Source: Chara braunii
Lineage: Eukaryota > Streptophyta > Charophyceae > Charales > Characeae
NCBI GenBank assembly: GCA_003427395.1
Contig: BFEA01000277.1
Span: forward strand, 1,429,750-1,482,950
Direction of reading: 5' to 3'
DNA length: 53,201 bases
The number at the start of each line of letters is the position of its first letter. Within the stretch, counting starts at the first letter, position 1. This document shows, piece by piece, positions 9,728-20,029 of this stretch. The position numbers were made by a program, and so were the translations under genes. Under the pieces are notes generated by a model, which had not been told where the DNA came from, ran no database searches, and saw only the letters and a list, made by a program, of their open reading frames with translations.

Positions 9728-11278
9728 TTAGACGGCTCTCGGGTCTCGCCCCATCGTTTTGCCCGAACTCGGAATCAAATCTGCATCTCTGAGTACGAAT
9801 TTTCAGAGTCGGGAGCCGGATACTATACCATGGGATTTCGTTTCATCCATCTCTGCTAACTCATAGGCCTTGCCTTTAACCTCTCTGATGATCCTGAAAG
9901 GTCCCATCCACCTGGCCTCCAATCTCTTCGTCCACTGTGTCTCGAAAGATGTATCATGCAGAAGTAGAATATCCCCGACCTGAAGTCGTTCCTTCCTGAT
10001 ATACCTCTTGCTGTTCCATCGTGTCTGGTCAGATAATTTGCTGTTTGACATCCTCTTTGTGGCCTCGATTATGACCTCATCCACTTCCCTGATCTGCCTG
10101 ATCCTCAGTCTCAGCAACTTCTCTGTGGAGTATGACTCTCTCTGTGCCTCATGGATTCAGGTCTCAACCAGGTTCTCAATGAGAGAAGTAGCATACCGGT
10201 CGTACCAGAGTGTAACAGGTGCATAACCTATAGTCCGTTTGACAGTCACATTGTCAGCATAAACAGCCGCTCTCAAGAAGGATGGCCAGCTTCTGGAGTC
10301 ACCTCGACACCATTTTGATATAGCATCCTTTAGAGTCATGTGACCCCTTTCCACTGGTGCATTAGCCTGACGATGATATGGTGTCACAAATCTGACCCTG
10401 ACTCCAAGTCTGAACATGAGTTTTTTTACCATCTCGTTCTTGAATTCCGACCCCTGATCAACCACAAACTCACGTATGAAGGGGTACCTTAGGTAGATTT
10501 CCTCGACCCAATCTGCCACTGTTTTTGCAGTTTTCTTACGGATGGTTTTTGCTTCAACATAACCAGACATATTGTCTCTCATATTTAGTATATATTTCAT
10601 TTCATCCTTACCAGGTGACATAGTGATTAGATCAAGGTGAACTGTACTACCAGGCTCAACAAGAAAAGTGGGGTATAGGGGTTCAATCAATCTCATAGAT
10701 GATGTTTTCTGACAGGCTTCAGATGACTTACAATATCTTATAACCATATCCCTCAGACCATCCCAGTGATATAATCGAGATACTTTATAGTATGTAGCAT
10801 CAACCCCCCTATAACCCCCTGCTAAACCTTCATGCAGCGCGGCGATCACCTCTAGTTGCCTTTCCCTACCACACACCGCTCTCAGCGGCGGTAGTGCTTC
10901 CTTAGCATCTACAAAGAGGTGACCCCTACGTAGCCTAAAGGTCCTCTTTGTTCTCTCATGGTAGAACTCGTTCAAGTGATTGTTACTCATCACCATACCG
11001 ATCCTCTTATACTCTCCATCATATTCTTCCTTTCTAAACCTTCCATCATCATCCTTACTCTGCTCCAGATCTTCTGACCCATCCTGTATCTCATTCATTC
11101 GACGCTCAGCCATTCTTGAACTCTCAGCCAGCTCATGAGCTGCAACAGCGGTTTGTTCCACCATCCCATACCACTCTTCTTCCTCATCCTCTTGAGTCAA
11201 GAGGTAGTGGAGGTAGGGATCTTCCTTTTCACCCAGTAGTTTTCTCTTTTGGTTATCATGGCTGAGGCCGTATAACAA
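9728..11278 (-). pseudogene. pol: Ty3 integrase domain, interrupted
   Basis: The integrase inserts retroelement cDNA into DNA. Visible parts are an N-terminal zinc-binding region (HEGLAGG), the catalytic core with Asp in VHLDLI, Asp in VDQGSEF and Glu in PVERGH, and a C-terminal GPF-like domain (RWMGPFRII). All three catalytic acidic residues are present. The zinc finger is damaged: the usual second His is Tyr (GGYRG) and the usual first Cys of the CxxC is Ser (SEAC). In-frame TGA codons at 10157-10159 and 9803-9805 interrupt the frame, which otherwise reaches TAA at 9728-9730. It is joined to RNase H by a frameshift near 11275. Confidence 0.85.
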
Positions 11279-12726
11279 TTGAGAGCAGGAGGTAGCCCTT
11301 CATCATCGTCCCCCATAAGGAATTCGTCAACAAAGGGTGCCTCCTCAAGAGATTCATCATCTATTGATCCCCATTCCACGCGGCTTAACCTATCAGCTCG
11401 ATTCTTATCAGTAGGTACCTTTTCTAACACAAAATCATACGTCCATATATGAGCTATCCACCTACTGACCGTAGCATCTACTTGCTGATGTCTCTTAACA
11501 GCCCCAATTACTGCCGTGGAATCCGTTCTTAGGATGAATCTCCGCCGCATAACATAGTGTCTAAACACCCTGAGACAGTGCAGGATCGCCAGGAGCTCCT
11601 TCCTGAACTGAATATAATCTCTCTCAAGCAAATTAAGGGTGCGACTCTCAAATCTAAGTGTTCTTTCTTTACCATTCTCATCTCGCTGCACGAACACTCC
11701 TCCTAATGCTATCGGGCCGCCGTCAGCTTCAATGATAAAGGGCCTCTCCCTTTCATCGCCGAAGTAGGGTACTCTTAGTACGACCCCGCCATCTCTTAAC
11801 TTATCTTGAAGTGTCCGCGCAACCTTCTCTCTTTGGTTAGACCACCCTAAACTAGCTCCTTGTCACACCATTTCTCTAAGAGGCTCAGCTATCCTGGCAG
11901 ACCCGGGAATGAAGATCCGCCAGAAGCTGCAGACCCCCAGGAAGCTCCTTACTTCCCCAACCGTCCTTAGAGGCATAGGCCAGTTCAGGATTTTATCCAC
12001 CTTCTTAGGATCAGGGCTTCTCCCTTCCAAGAAGCACCTGAAACCCAAGATCGTTACCTCTCTTTGGAATAGTAGTGATTTCGATCCACTAGCTGTTAGA
12101 TTGTACTTAAACAACCTTTCTAGTACTTTCGCTACTCCCTGCCCATGTTCCCACACAAACCGCCTAACTCGACCATCCACTAGGGTCTCGTCCTTTTCCT
12201 TCGGTCCTTTAACCGGATTGTCATCGACGTATGGGAACGTGACCTTTGGGCATATGTCCTCCATGACCTTCAGCATGTCTCGCTGGACAACCGCGACCCC
12301 ATTCGTCCACCCTTGAGACACCACACACATTTGTATGAGGCCTCTAGGTGTGTGCATGACGGTTATAGGTCGACTAGTAGGATCTATGGGGAACTGGTCT
12401 TAGCCAGAGTATAAGCCCACTAGGGAGTAGATGCTCCTTCCTGCGAAGGACTCGGCCAACAAATCCGCGTTGGGTAAGCTACCCGCATCGCGAACCGTTA
12501 CCGAATTCAACTTTTGCAAGTTTTGTATCCAGCGCAGACTTCCTCCTGGCTTCCAAAAACAAAACCAGTGATTGGCATAAGCATCATCCGCTGGTTTTGC
12601 AACGTTACAGACGATCTTCTGGTTTATGTACTTCATTACCTCCTTTTCCTCCTTTTGAGCATATTTCGTAGGTCTATCATTCCAAGGCGTATGAGGAACG
12701 GTCCAAATCTTGACCATCTTGATCAT
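11197..12726 (-). pseudogene. pol: Ty3 reverse transcriptase and RNase H, interrupted
   Basis: These domains copy the element RNA into DNA. RT motifs: KPGGSLRWIQNLQKLN, the region normally holding the first catalytic Asp, then YVDD with the catalytic pair, then the GF-x-PDPxKVxxI connection. RNase H motifs: FESRTLNLLERDY, RKELLAI, LRTDS and NRADRLSR. One frame covers all of it, but TAA at 12400-12402 and TGA at 11863-11865 break it. At the first catalytic Asp position the sequence reads Gly (SLVGLYSG), so polymerase activity is lost even without the stops. Further in-frame stops lie just upstream, about 12740-12766. Confidence 0.87.
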
Positions 12727-12783
12727 GTCAACATCCAGTTATCCCCTTTCCTCATCATTAAAAGAAAAGGCACCACTGTACTT

Positions 12784-13241
12784 CTAACATAATTCACATA
12801 TGAAATCCCTCTCAGCCGGCAGGAGGAAGTCATCGGCTCCTACCTTCATTATCTTGAACCTCTCTGGGGTAATCCTTCCCCCTTTTAATGCAGCCTCTCT
12901 TACCTCTTTAATTATCTTTCTTTCCTTCTCTAATGCTTCATTATAGTCCTTTTCTATCAAGACTACCACCGGATTCTTCTTAACGCCCTTGCGCTTATAC
13001 TTCCTCTTGGACCCGGTGACTATTTTTCTAAAAAACGCCCAGTTGCAGAGAAGGTAAGCTGCATCATGCCAGCTTTTGCCGCCCTTATAGCTTCCTTGAA
13101 TCCTTTCATCTCTCTCTTATCGCCCAACTCCTTCTCTTTATCTAGGAGCTTGAGCATCTTTCCGATATCATTTACTCTCATCATTGTCTTCTCGTCTACT
13201 ATTCTATTTTCTTTCGGCTTTGCTCGCACTTCCTCAATCAA
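12784..13241 (-). pseudogene. pol: pol linker between protease and RT
   Basis: Two charged frames (13241-13020 and 12969-12784), rich in Lys and Glu, join at a frameshift near a six-T run at about 13025. The second continues in the RT frame through two stop codons. Lys/Glu-rich composition is common in this part of plant Ty3 polyproteins. No catalytic motif is seen. Confidence 0.6.
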
Positions 13242-13343
13242 ATCGTCAGACTCTCCATGCTTAAGAGAATTAACATGTCGCTAATGATGAGGATAATGCC
13301 TGTCACTCATCACAAAAGTTTGTTCTTGACCATTGTTAGGATC

Positions 13344-14199
13344 CTAGAGCGAAAGCCAAGCCGCTCCATCATGGCCAAAGAACGCACAAGCCTCCATTCT
13401 ATGTAGGAAAGGGGCTCCGAGAATGCAGTCACGATCCAAGTTGGGGACAAAAAAACAGAGGATCTCGGCCCGTAAAGTTCCAATTCGAATAGGCCAATCA
13501 TCAATGAATCCTTCCAATGGCAGAAATCCAGTTATATTGGAGAGTTGGTGATTGACTTTCCTATCTATTTCAAGCCCACATGATCTCATCGTGGCCGAGG
13601 ACATAAGCACCATTTCGGTCCCGGAGTCCACTAGGGCTCTAACCTTCATGTCATTTACAGAGATATTTAAGTACCCACACGACATGTTATCAAACCTTAT
13701 CTTGGTACCAGGCGGGGCTCTTTCCACATGCTGGGGGAAGAGTCTTGGACTATTGACTTCTACCTTTCGCCTCTCAACCATCTTTTTGAGCTCTTCCCTA
13801 AACTTTGGCACCAAGGCTACTGCCTCTTTCCAGGATAAAGTGATCTCGGTTTCCTCAAGTAGTTTTTTCACTACTTCATCTATCGAGACACCCTCCTCGG
13901 TCTCAGATCTCAAGACCACCTTCCTTTTTTTCCCTGCAGCTTCCTTTTCTTTCCCTTCCTTCATTAGGTCCTTGGTCCCATCAATCAACTGATGTAGCTC
14001 TCTTTGAGTCTTCTCCCGTTTTTTTCTCTTCAACCTCTCTTTGGCTGATATGGGATACATTCAGGTTTTGGCTTCCAGGATTGTCGTCTCGAGCCACTAT
14101 CTCTGGAGGAAGCATACCGTCAAAGGTGTCAACATTAACCCTAGCCTTCTTCTTTTTATCCTTGTTGGCCTTAGCCTTTTCTAGGATTACCGCTCGCAT
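13344..14199 (-). pseudogene. pol: gag-pol junction and aspartic protease
   Basis: The protease cleaves the Gag-Pol polyprotein. It is recognised by the active-site motif ALVDSGTEM (Asp-Ser-Gly) and the downstream ILGAPFL, typical of retropepsins. The preceding Lys/Glu-rich segment spans two frames (14199-13981 and 14060-13344), so a frameshift lies between about 14000 and 14060, near a run of A. The protease itself is open and its motifs look intact. Confidence 0.8.
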
Positions 14200-14219
14200 C
14201 CCTCCTTTGACTCGGAAGT

Positions 14220-15350
14220 CTATCTTGTTCCAATTGGTATTACAAATGTTGCCATTGGGCCATCGACGTTTTTCTTGACAATCCCTTCTTCAAGCTCTTT
14301 CTCTAACGTCGGGCACCAGGTTAGAGTATGGCCTTCCTCGTCACAATAATAATATCGGAAGGGACCATCTCTCCTTTGCCAATCTCGGCTCTTATTATCT
14401 TTTTTCCAATCCCGGTCGCGCTTCTTCTTTTGTCTCTCTTTTCTCCTTCGCCTAGCATCTTCCTCATCACTACTTTCGCTCTCACTCTCACTCTCTTCCT
14501 TTTGCTTTTCCTTCTTTCTTTCTTCCTTACCTTCTTCGGCTTCAACAAGCGATTGAGTTGTTGGGGCAGGAAGGGTTAACTTTTCGAAGCTACCAAGCTT
14601 AACAAGAAGACCAAGGATCTCCTCGGCCTTCAAGTTCCCTCCCGTAACTGCCTCAACATTTCCCTCCCTTGCACTAGTGATTGCTTTCATCTGTTCCAAG
14701 GACCATTTTCTGTTGGACACGGAAGGCAGCTCACGGACCATCTCAACCACTTCATCCCACTTCAGAGGGTAATGGGCAGCGCGGCTTACCACACTCTTTC
14801 TTTCATCCTCTGCGAAGTTAGTCAGTAGGACATGACATTTTTGGGCCTCATCTAGGAAGGGTACTCTCTGCGCATTCTGCTCAAAATCCTCTAGGAATTG
14901 ATCGAGGGTAGCGTACTTAGAACGTCGCACTTCTAACAAATTTTGCATGGTCGTTGGGACATCATACTTCGCATACTCTTCCACCATCTTTTGCCTTACG
15001 CCCGTCCACGTTGTTTGCCCTTGTGTCATTTTTGTTACCGACACCCTCATCTTAGGCTCAACATAGGCTAGCAGAGCTTTCAACTTCTGTTTATCCGACC
15101 AACCATGGCTAATACCGAAGACATCATAGTCTTCCAGGAACTCCCTAACCTTGGTTCCATCAAAACAGGTTATGTTTTCTGGAGGTACCTTAACTCTTGA
15201 AAGATCTAAACGGACATTCATAGTGTCCATCCCGGTCTTCATGGCCTCTATTCGGTTCAACATCTCTCGAAGAACCACGGTAGTGGTTACTTCTTCATCC
15301 CTAGCAGGTGAACTAGCACAACTCTGCCGTGCGTTCGGCCCTTTGACCAT
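14220..15350 (-). pseudogene. gag: Ty3 Gag with altered zinc knuckle
   Basis: This is the 376-codon capsid/nucleocapsid frame. It has a retrotransposon Gag core with the KCHVLLTNFAEDER region near the middle, a long Glu/Ser and Arg/Lys-rich stretch, and a C-terminal CCHC knuckle. In the knuckle the first Cys is Tyr (YYYC-DEEGH-TLTWC), most simply a G-to-A change. The frame ends at TAG, and a frameshift near 14216 would carry it into the protease segment. ATG 15350 lies 25 bp after the stop of leader ORF A. Structural role only; probably non-functional. Confidence 0.83.
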
Positions 15351-15375
15351 CCTGTCTAGTTTATTGATTATACTC

Positions 15376-15798
15376 CTACTTCTTCCTGAACCTTTTCTCT
15401 CTTAGGATTGCGTTTAAAATTGGTTCTCAGTTTCTGCCGTCAGTAAAACTTTCTGACAGATGGGGCTCGGGAAACCTATCAAACACAATCGGCGTTAAGT
15501 CACTAACTACTCTTGCCCTTTTTCTTTCTAACTCTCTTTTTTCTTGGTTAACTATATTATTAATCCAACTTCGAAGGGACTCACGATCTGTCCCTTTCTC
15601 TCTCAATGAGGGAACATAGAGTCGAATATCGTATTCACCATTGTCAAGGAACTTCACTACAAGGATATACGCCTTCCCAGGTGCATGCTTCTCCTCCAGG
15701 GATATGTAGTGTTCTATCTTGTAGGAAAAAACACCTCCACTGGTAAAAGGAACTAGGGCGTCCAATGCCGCCATAATTGTCGAGCAGTAACCAGACAT
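15376..15798 (-). pseudogene. leader ORF A, paralogue of B and C
   Basis: This is a frame of 141 codons with one in-frame TGA (15427-15429) at a position where copy B has Trp. Family pattern: LxxxTxGGxFxYxIE near the start, then YxLVVxFLDxxEYDxRxYV, then FxRFPxP, then SFxDGxxW and ILNAxLR at the C terminus. It lies between PBS and gag and ends 25 bp before the gag ATG. Small ORFs ahead of gag are not a standard part of Ty3 elements. Function is unknown; no known domain recognised. Confidence 0.65.
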
Positions 15799-15953
15799 TG
15801 CCTAGTCCCTAGCGACCCTCATGATCCTTCTTTATCTTCGATCCGTCATGTCTCACTATCTCGAAGGGTTGTTAGCTTCAGTCACTCTATTTAATTGTCC
15901 TCTAATAATGATCAAAGTCGCAATTGACATAGAGTTTTCACAGTTCAGTATCA

Positions 15954-16286
15954 TTACCTTGGGCTGCCTCTAGCGCCTCTAGCCAGACTGTCTGCAGGAC
16001 GTTGTCTAGACAGGATGGTCTCAACTCTCGCATGTAGCATCACTCTCTTGCCATCTGAACTCTTGCAATTCAGTAGATGCCTAATCTTAGTCTGACCCGT
16101 AATTGCTCTAAAAGCAGCCACTCACATAAGTTCAAGGTAGTGCTCTACCATTTAAATTTCGTCGTGCCTACCTAGCCTAGTATCGCATCCTCTCACAGCC
16201 CCGATGACAGTCGCTTGTTGGTCGTCCAAGAAGACCTCAAAACAAAAGCTCTCTCCGTCATCAGAAGTGTAGACATCGACCGACAT
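15954..16286 (-). pseudogene. leader ORF D, unrelated to A-C
   Basis: The ATG at 16286-16284 follows the TGA of ORF B by three bases. The frame runs 110 codons to TAA 15956-15954, with in-frame stops at 16154-16152 and 16124-16122. It begins MSVDVYTSDDGESFCFEVFL and later has LLNCKSSDGKRVMLHARVE. It shows no similarity to the flanking ORFs. The tight coupling to B and the single continuous frame suggest a once-translated protein. Function unknown. Confidence 0.45.
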
Positions 16287-16289
16287 AGC

Positions 16290-16691
16290 TCACCACACTC
16301 GATCCCTTAAGACCGCGTTGAGGATTGATTCCCAGTCCTTCCCATCGCAGAAGCTAGTAGGCACTGGGTGACTTGGGAATCTCTCAAACTCTCTAGGTAG
16401 GACACTCCACGTCACTTTTTTTCCTTGTTGTTTCAACAACAACCTTTCATCTAGGATATACTCAGCAGCAACTACCCAATATGCCTCATAGTCAATCCCT
16501 CTTCTTGTTCCAGCAGATACATACGGCCTTACATCATACTCGTTTGTATCAAGGAATCGGACTACAAGGACGTACAAGATCATTGAGTCGTGCTCACATG
16601 CCACACACCTCTCAATGACGTATGGGAAAGCACCTCCAGTCGTAATCCTAGTCAGCGCCTCTATCGCTCTAGTTACTGCGGACATGGGCAT
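16290..16691 (-). CDS. leader ORF B, intact member (133 aa)
   Basis: This is the only unbroken member of the A/B/C family. Blocks: LTRITTGGAFPYVIERCV, YVLVVRFLDTNEYDVRPYV, WSVLPREFERFPSHPVP, TSFCDGKDWESILNAVLR. Its ATG starts one base after the TAG of ORF C (TAG-G-ATG), and its TGA is followed three bases later by the ATG of ORF D. Such packing suggests termination-reinitiation or a polycistronic leader. A soluble protein is likely: no signal or membrane segment. No known family recognised. Confidence 0.6.
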   Translation of the reverse strand: MPMSAVTRAIEALTRITTGGAFPYVIERCVACEHDSMILYVLVVRFLDTNEYDVRPYVSAGTRRGIDYEAYWVVAAEYILDERLLLKQQGKKVTWSVLPREFERFPSHPVPTSFCDGKDWESILNAVLRDRVW

Positions 16692-16692
16692 C

Positions 16693-17088
16693 CTACCAAC
16701 TCTGCCTTCTCAATGCCGCATTGATGATTGGCAGACAGTTCCTACCATCGCAAAATGCTCTGGATACTGGCGGGGTAGGAATCTTCTTATAAATCCTAGG
16801 CAGTAAGCTCCAACTCGCCTCTATCCCTTGCTATCTCAGTTGATCCCTCTCTACTTCGACACATCTCACAATAACATCCCAATTGGTAAAGAAACTAGGG
16901 TCCCGATCAACCCCTTCTAGGACGTAGGGTCGAATATCATAATCATCAGTGTCGAGGAATCTAGAGACAAGCACATGCACAGTCGTCGTACTTTTTACAC
17001 AAGTAATGCATTTGACAAACATATAAGGGAAGACACCACCGCAGGTGACACGAGTTATGGTTTCTAGGACAGTATACTCTTTAGTCAT
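16693..17088 (-). pseudogene. leader ORF C, paralogue with one stop
   Basis: The frame has 131 codons with one TAG at 16833-16831 and then continues in frame to TAG 16695-16693. It matches ORF B through its whole length: ITRVTCGGVFPYMF, VLVSRFLDTDDYDIRPYV, WSLLPRIYKKIPTPPV, FCDGRNCLPIINAALRR. It is the first ORF after the PBS, about 220 bp downstream of it. The alignment across the stop shows the stop is secondary decay. Confidence 0.6.
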
Positions 17089-17311
17089 CTTCAGGTTTTT
17101 GACTTATAGACTTGTCTAGCGAAGGGTTTAGAAAACAAATTTCAAACCCTTGCTTGCAGGTCTGAGTCACTTCAGATAGACTTCTGTAGAAGTCTCCTCT
17201 AGCCGAAAAATCTTTTTGACCTGAGCCAGACCTTGTACGAAATGTTAGACTGCTGCCTAGTCACTGAATATTGTGACCAAGGTCCGCTCCCAGGAACTCA
17301 AAATTTTTGAG

Positions 17312-17329
17312 TCCCCGACAACGACGTCA
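17312..17329 (-). other. primer-binding site, tRNA-Asp type
   Basis: The plus strand TCCCCGACAACGACGTCA matches the plant tRNA-Asp 3' end, TCCCCGGCAACGGCGCCA, at 15 of 18 positions, counting the terminal CCA. All three mismatches are transitions. Four T follow, and then TGTCGCGCCCCC, which fits an LTR terminus (minus strand ...GCGACA). This fixes the 5' end of the element's internal region and agrees with the ORF direction. Confidence 0.72.
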
Positions 17330-17333
17330 TTTT

Positions 17334-17893
17334 TGTCGCGCCCCCACCGTTTAAGGGCCTGGTTCGATGTCCCTCCCCGGCCGAGTGCAGTGGGTTGGTG
17401 GACTGGCAGACTGTCACGCAGGATTTTGGAAAGTTTTAGGAAAATTAGAAGTGAATTCACAAGCAGCCTTTGTCACATAGTCGAGTAGTTAGGGTTATCC
17501 CTCCCTCCAGCGGCGACACGACTTAGAGTGAGGCATTCGGTTTTATCGCATGCACCTGACCCCGTATAAAGGTTAGACTCAAGGTCACCGAAGTCCCTAT
17601 TATCCAGGAGTCCTTCAAGTAGCCTTAAGCGTAACCTGCTATGTTAAGGAGTGATAGTTAATTTATTATCTCATGCATAATTATTCCATGCATTATTGAA
17701 CATGCATCATAAATCAAATGATACTGAGAGGACGAAAAGACCAGAAACCAGACTCTGCAAGAGCATGACCAGAGACATGAGACTGAAGAATAGTACACAG
17801 GGAATGCAGGAAGCAACTATAAAGAGGGACTGCAGTCACTGATAAATCATAATAATGTCATAAATACATCTCAGTGACTAAAATATACGAGCC
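17334..17893 (-). other. probable 5' LTR sequence, right end not found
   Basis: This is the expected location of the 5' LTR, immediately outside the PBS. It contains no ORF worth calling. It begins TGTCGCGCCCCC on the plus strand as an LTR should, but I could not locate the opposite CA end, a TSD or a second LTR copy to the left of 9728. Confidence 0.4.
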
Positions 17894-18343
17894 TCAATCA
17901 ATGACAATGAGTGGTACCCCCTCATGAGTAAGCTCGACTGTCTGGAACTCCGTATCTAGTACACGCTGATCCTCCTCGTCATTGAGAACCTGAGTGGCCA
18001 TCAACTTTGGGACCACGTAGCTGATGTCAAAGAATGCTGTAGGATCGATCTTGCTGATATATTCCATACATCTAGCCATCTCCTCGTCCGCAACNCTCCG
18101 AAGCTACAACTCCTCGGCGAGAGAAATGCTGCCAGTGACACCGATCAAGATCTCGATCCGTCCCTTGTCGTAGATGTAATCATACGAAACCTCTAGAAAA
18201 CGGTCTCCATAGAGAGGCTTCCGAAAAGCCTGTATGACGAAGTCTGCTCCCATCAAGTGGCTGTAGCCATCCCCGAGATATGGGACTGGTCCCTTCCCCC
18301 TTGAAGGACCGACTACCTCCTCTGACCTGAGTCCTCCTGACAT
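17894..18343 (-). pseudogene. unknown ORF E3 (one stop)
   Basis: The frame has 149 codons from ATG 18343 to 17894, with one in-frame TAG (about 18104-18106) and one ambiguous base. Features seen: a Gly-rich start (MSGGLRSEEVVGPSRGKG), FLEVSYDYIYDKGRIEI and a C-terminal acidic stretch (NDEEDQRVLDTEFQ). It begins 12 bp after the stop of E2. It may be leader cargo of a second retroelement or part of a long LTR. Function unknown. Confidence 0.4.
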
Positions 18344-18355
18344 GTAATGTCCGAA

Positions 18356-18481
18356 TCAATCACCCTCAAACAAATATCGTGCCAAGAGATAAGCAACCCA
18401 TCGTAGGGCTGCTTTCCGCCTGCGTCTCGCTCCAGTGACCAATGTCCTAAGATGCTCTGGGCCTGCTCCAAACTCAGGCAT
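18356..18481 (-). CDS. small ORF E2 (41 aa)
   Basis: The ATG lies two bases after the TGA of E1, and its own TGA lies 12 bp before the ATG of E3. The product has a basic patch (ARRRRKAALRW) followed by a hydrophobic stretch (VAYLLARYLF), so it could be an amphipathic or membrane-associated peptide. The main support is its tight stop-start spacing on both sides. Confidence 0.3.
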   Translation of the reverse strand: MPEFGAGPEHLRTLVTGARRRRKAALRWVAYLLARYLFEGD

Positions 18482-18483
18482 AC

Positions 18484-19290
18484 TCAGTCCCTGTGAGTAT
18501 CCCAGTCAAAATAGTCCCCCAGGTCCACATCGCTCACGCAGCAAGGCTTTTGGTCTGACTCGTCCGTCTCTGACCTCTGTAGACAAGTGGTAATAGGTAT
18601 CCTGGATCTGGCCACCTCGCTCCTGATCCTCCTATCTTGACGCCTCTTTTCCTTGCTGCAACCACTGCTCAGCGGCTTAGGATTACAGCCGTCAAAGTCA
18701 TAGAGGGCACCACCTGGTGCAAAGGGGATCTGGGGAAACACCACATGTAACCAGTGTTCCCTCCAGTAGCTCTCCCTGCGGAAGATATAGTCAGCAATCC
18801 GGTCATAGGTGGTTCCCTTCACTCCCTGCCCAGCATCTCTCACGTGATAAGTGATCACCAATGTGTACCTCGATGTGGGAGATTCATTGGCCCGAATGAC
18901 GACGCTCTGATGACCAATGTGTCGATAGCAGAACTTCTCAACCAGCTTACCCCATGTAGGGGTTGTCTCATGTTGAGAAGCCAACTTGACCAATCTGCAA
19001 AATAATATNNNNNAGTAGCTCTCCCTGCGGAAGACATAGTCAGCAATCCAGTCATAGGTGGTTCCCTTCACTCCCTGCCCAACATCTCTCACGTGACAAG
19101 TGATCACCGATGTGTACCTCGATGTGGGAGACTCTTTGGCCCGAATGACGAAACTCTGATGCCCAATGTGTCGATAGCAGAACTTCTCAACCAGCTTACC
19201 CCATGTAGGGGTTGTCTCATGTTGAGAAGCCAACTTGACCAATCTGCAAAATAATATAGAATGCCCCTGACAAGCTACTATGCCAAGCAA
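18484..19290 (-). pseudogene. unknown ORF E1, containing a gap-flanking duplication
   Basis: The open frame runs across a 5-N gap (19009-19013). About 245 bp (18764-19008) is repeated at 19014-19257 with about 11 differences, so the displayed length is probably inflated by assembly. Blocks: TPTWGKLVEKFCYRHIGHQS, RYTxVITxHVRDxGQGVKG, ADYxFRRESYW, then a basic stretch (KEKRRQDRRIRSE) and an acidic end (DVDLGDYFDWD). TATTATTTTGCAG just upstream of the duplicated part looks like a 3' splice site, so it may be an exon. Family not recognised. Confidence 0.4.
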
Positions 19291-19382
19291 CGATGTCCTG
19301 GAGATGAGGGGGATATCAATAGCCCAGGAAAAAAACCCAACTCGATAGGGTCAAAGAGGACAGCACCTCAATAGATCCTCTA

Positions 19383-19640
19383 GCCAAACTGGTGGCAACC
19401 AACTCAATGTAGCGGCCCGCCTGAATGGGCCCGGCTGAACAGCAAGCAACTCAGTATAGGAGCCCGCCTAAATGGGCCCGGCTGAACAGCAATCAACTCA
19501 GTATAGGAGCCCGCCTGAATGGACCCGGCTGAACAGCAACAACTCGAGATAGGGGCCCGCCTGAATGGGCCCGACTGATCAGCAACAACTCGATATAGCG
19601 GCCCGCCTGAATGGGCCTAGCTGAACAGCAACTCAGCAGC
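19383..19640. repeat. 46-47-bp minisatellite, about 5-6 copies
   Basis: The unit is CAACTCAGTATAGGAGCCCG followed by CCTGAATGGGCCCGGCTGAA and CAGCAA. Each unit contains a small GGCCC/GGGCC inverted repeat. It precedes a chain of other minisatellites with similar period but different sequence. Confidence 0.9.
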
Positions 19641-20029
19641 TCAGCATAGCAACATCATACAAACATCTCTGCAGCAAGTGGACGAGAACATGAGGGTTGG
19701 ACTACAAGTATCGTTAGAGGGACTGATCATCAAGATATTATCTATGCAGAGGCCAATTGCAAAATACTGCGCGTGCAAACCGGACCGCCCTGATATCATG
19801 TGTGCAGGAAAATTACCGTCCGCATGGGGTCTGATATGAATATTGTCCATGCAGAGACTGATCAGCAAAAAATCAAATCAGCGGGGTTTGGGGCTAGTCA
19901 TACCATCAGAGGCATCCTGTCACGTCCTCAAGACTAATCACACTCGGTGGACATGCATCCCCGACCATCATATCAGCGGGACGCGCGTTCCAAAATCGTC
20001 ATAGCACTCACTCACATAGCCTACCCGAG

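Larger units (their letters stand above)
9728..17333 (-). mobile_element. decayed Ty3/gypsy LTR retrotransposon, PBS to end of pol
   Basis: Read on the minus strand the order is PBS (17312-17329), about 220 bp of leader, four small ORFs, gag, protease, RT, RNase H and integrase. That RT-RNase H-integrase order defines Ty3/gypsy. The polyprotein is broken by frameshifts near 14216, 14000-14060, 13025 and 11275 and by several nonsense codons. The 5' LTR should end at about 17334 (plus strand begins TGTCGCGCCCCC). I could not find its other end or a matching 3' LTR, so the element may be truncated or its LTRs strongly diverged. It is not expected to be autonomous. Confidence 0.85.

Noticed and set aside
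8480-9728. 3' LTR of the Ty3 element
   Set aside because: I looked for a copy of TGTCGCGCCCCCACCG and following sequence to the left of pol and found only a weak resemblance near 8495, not enough to call an LTR.
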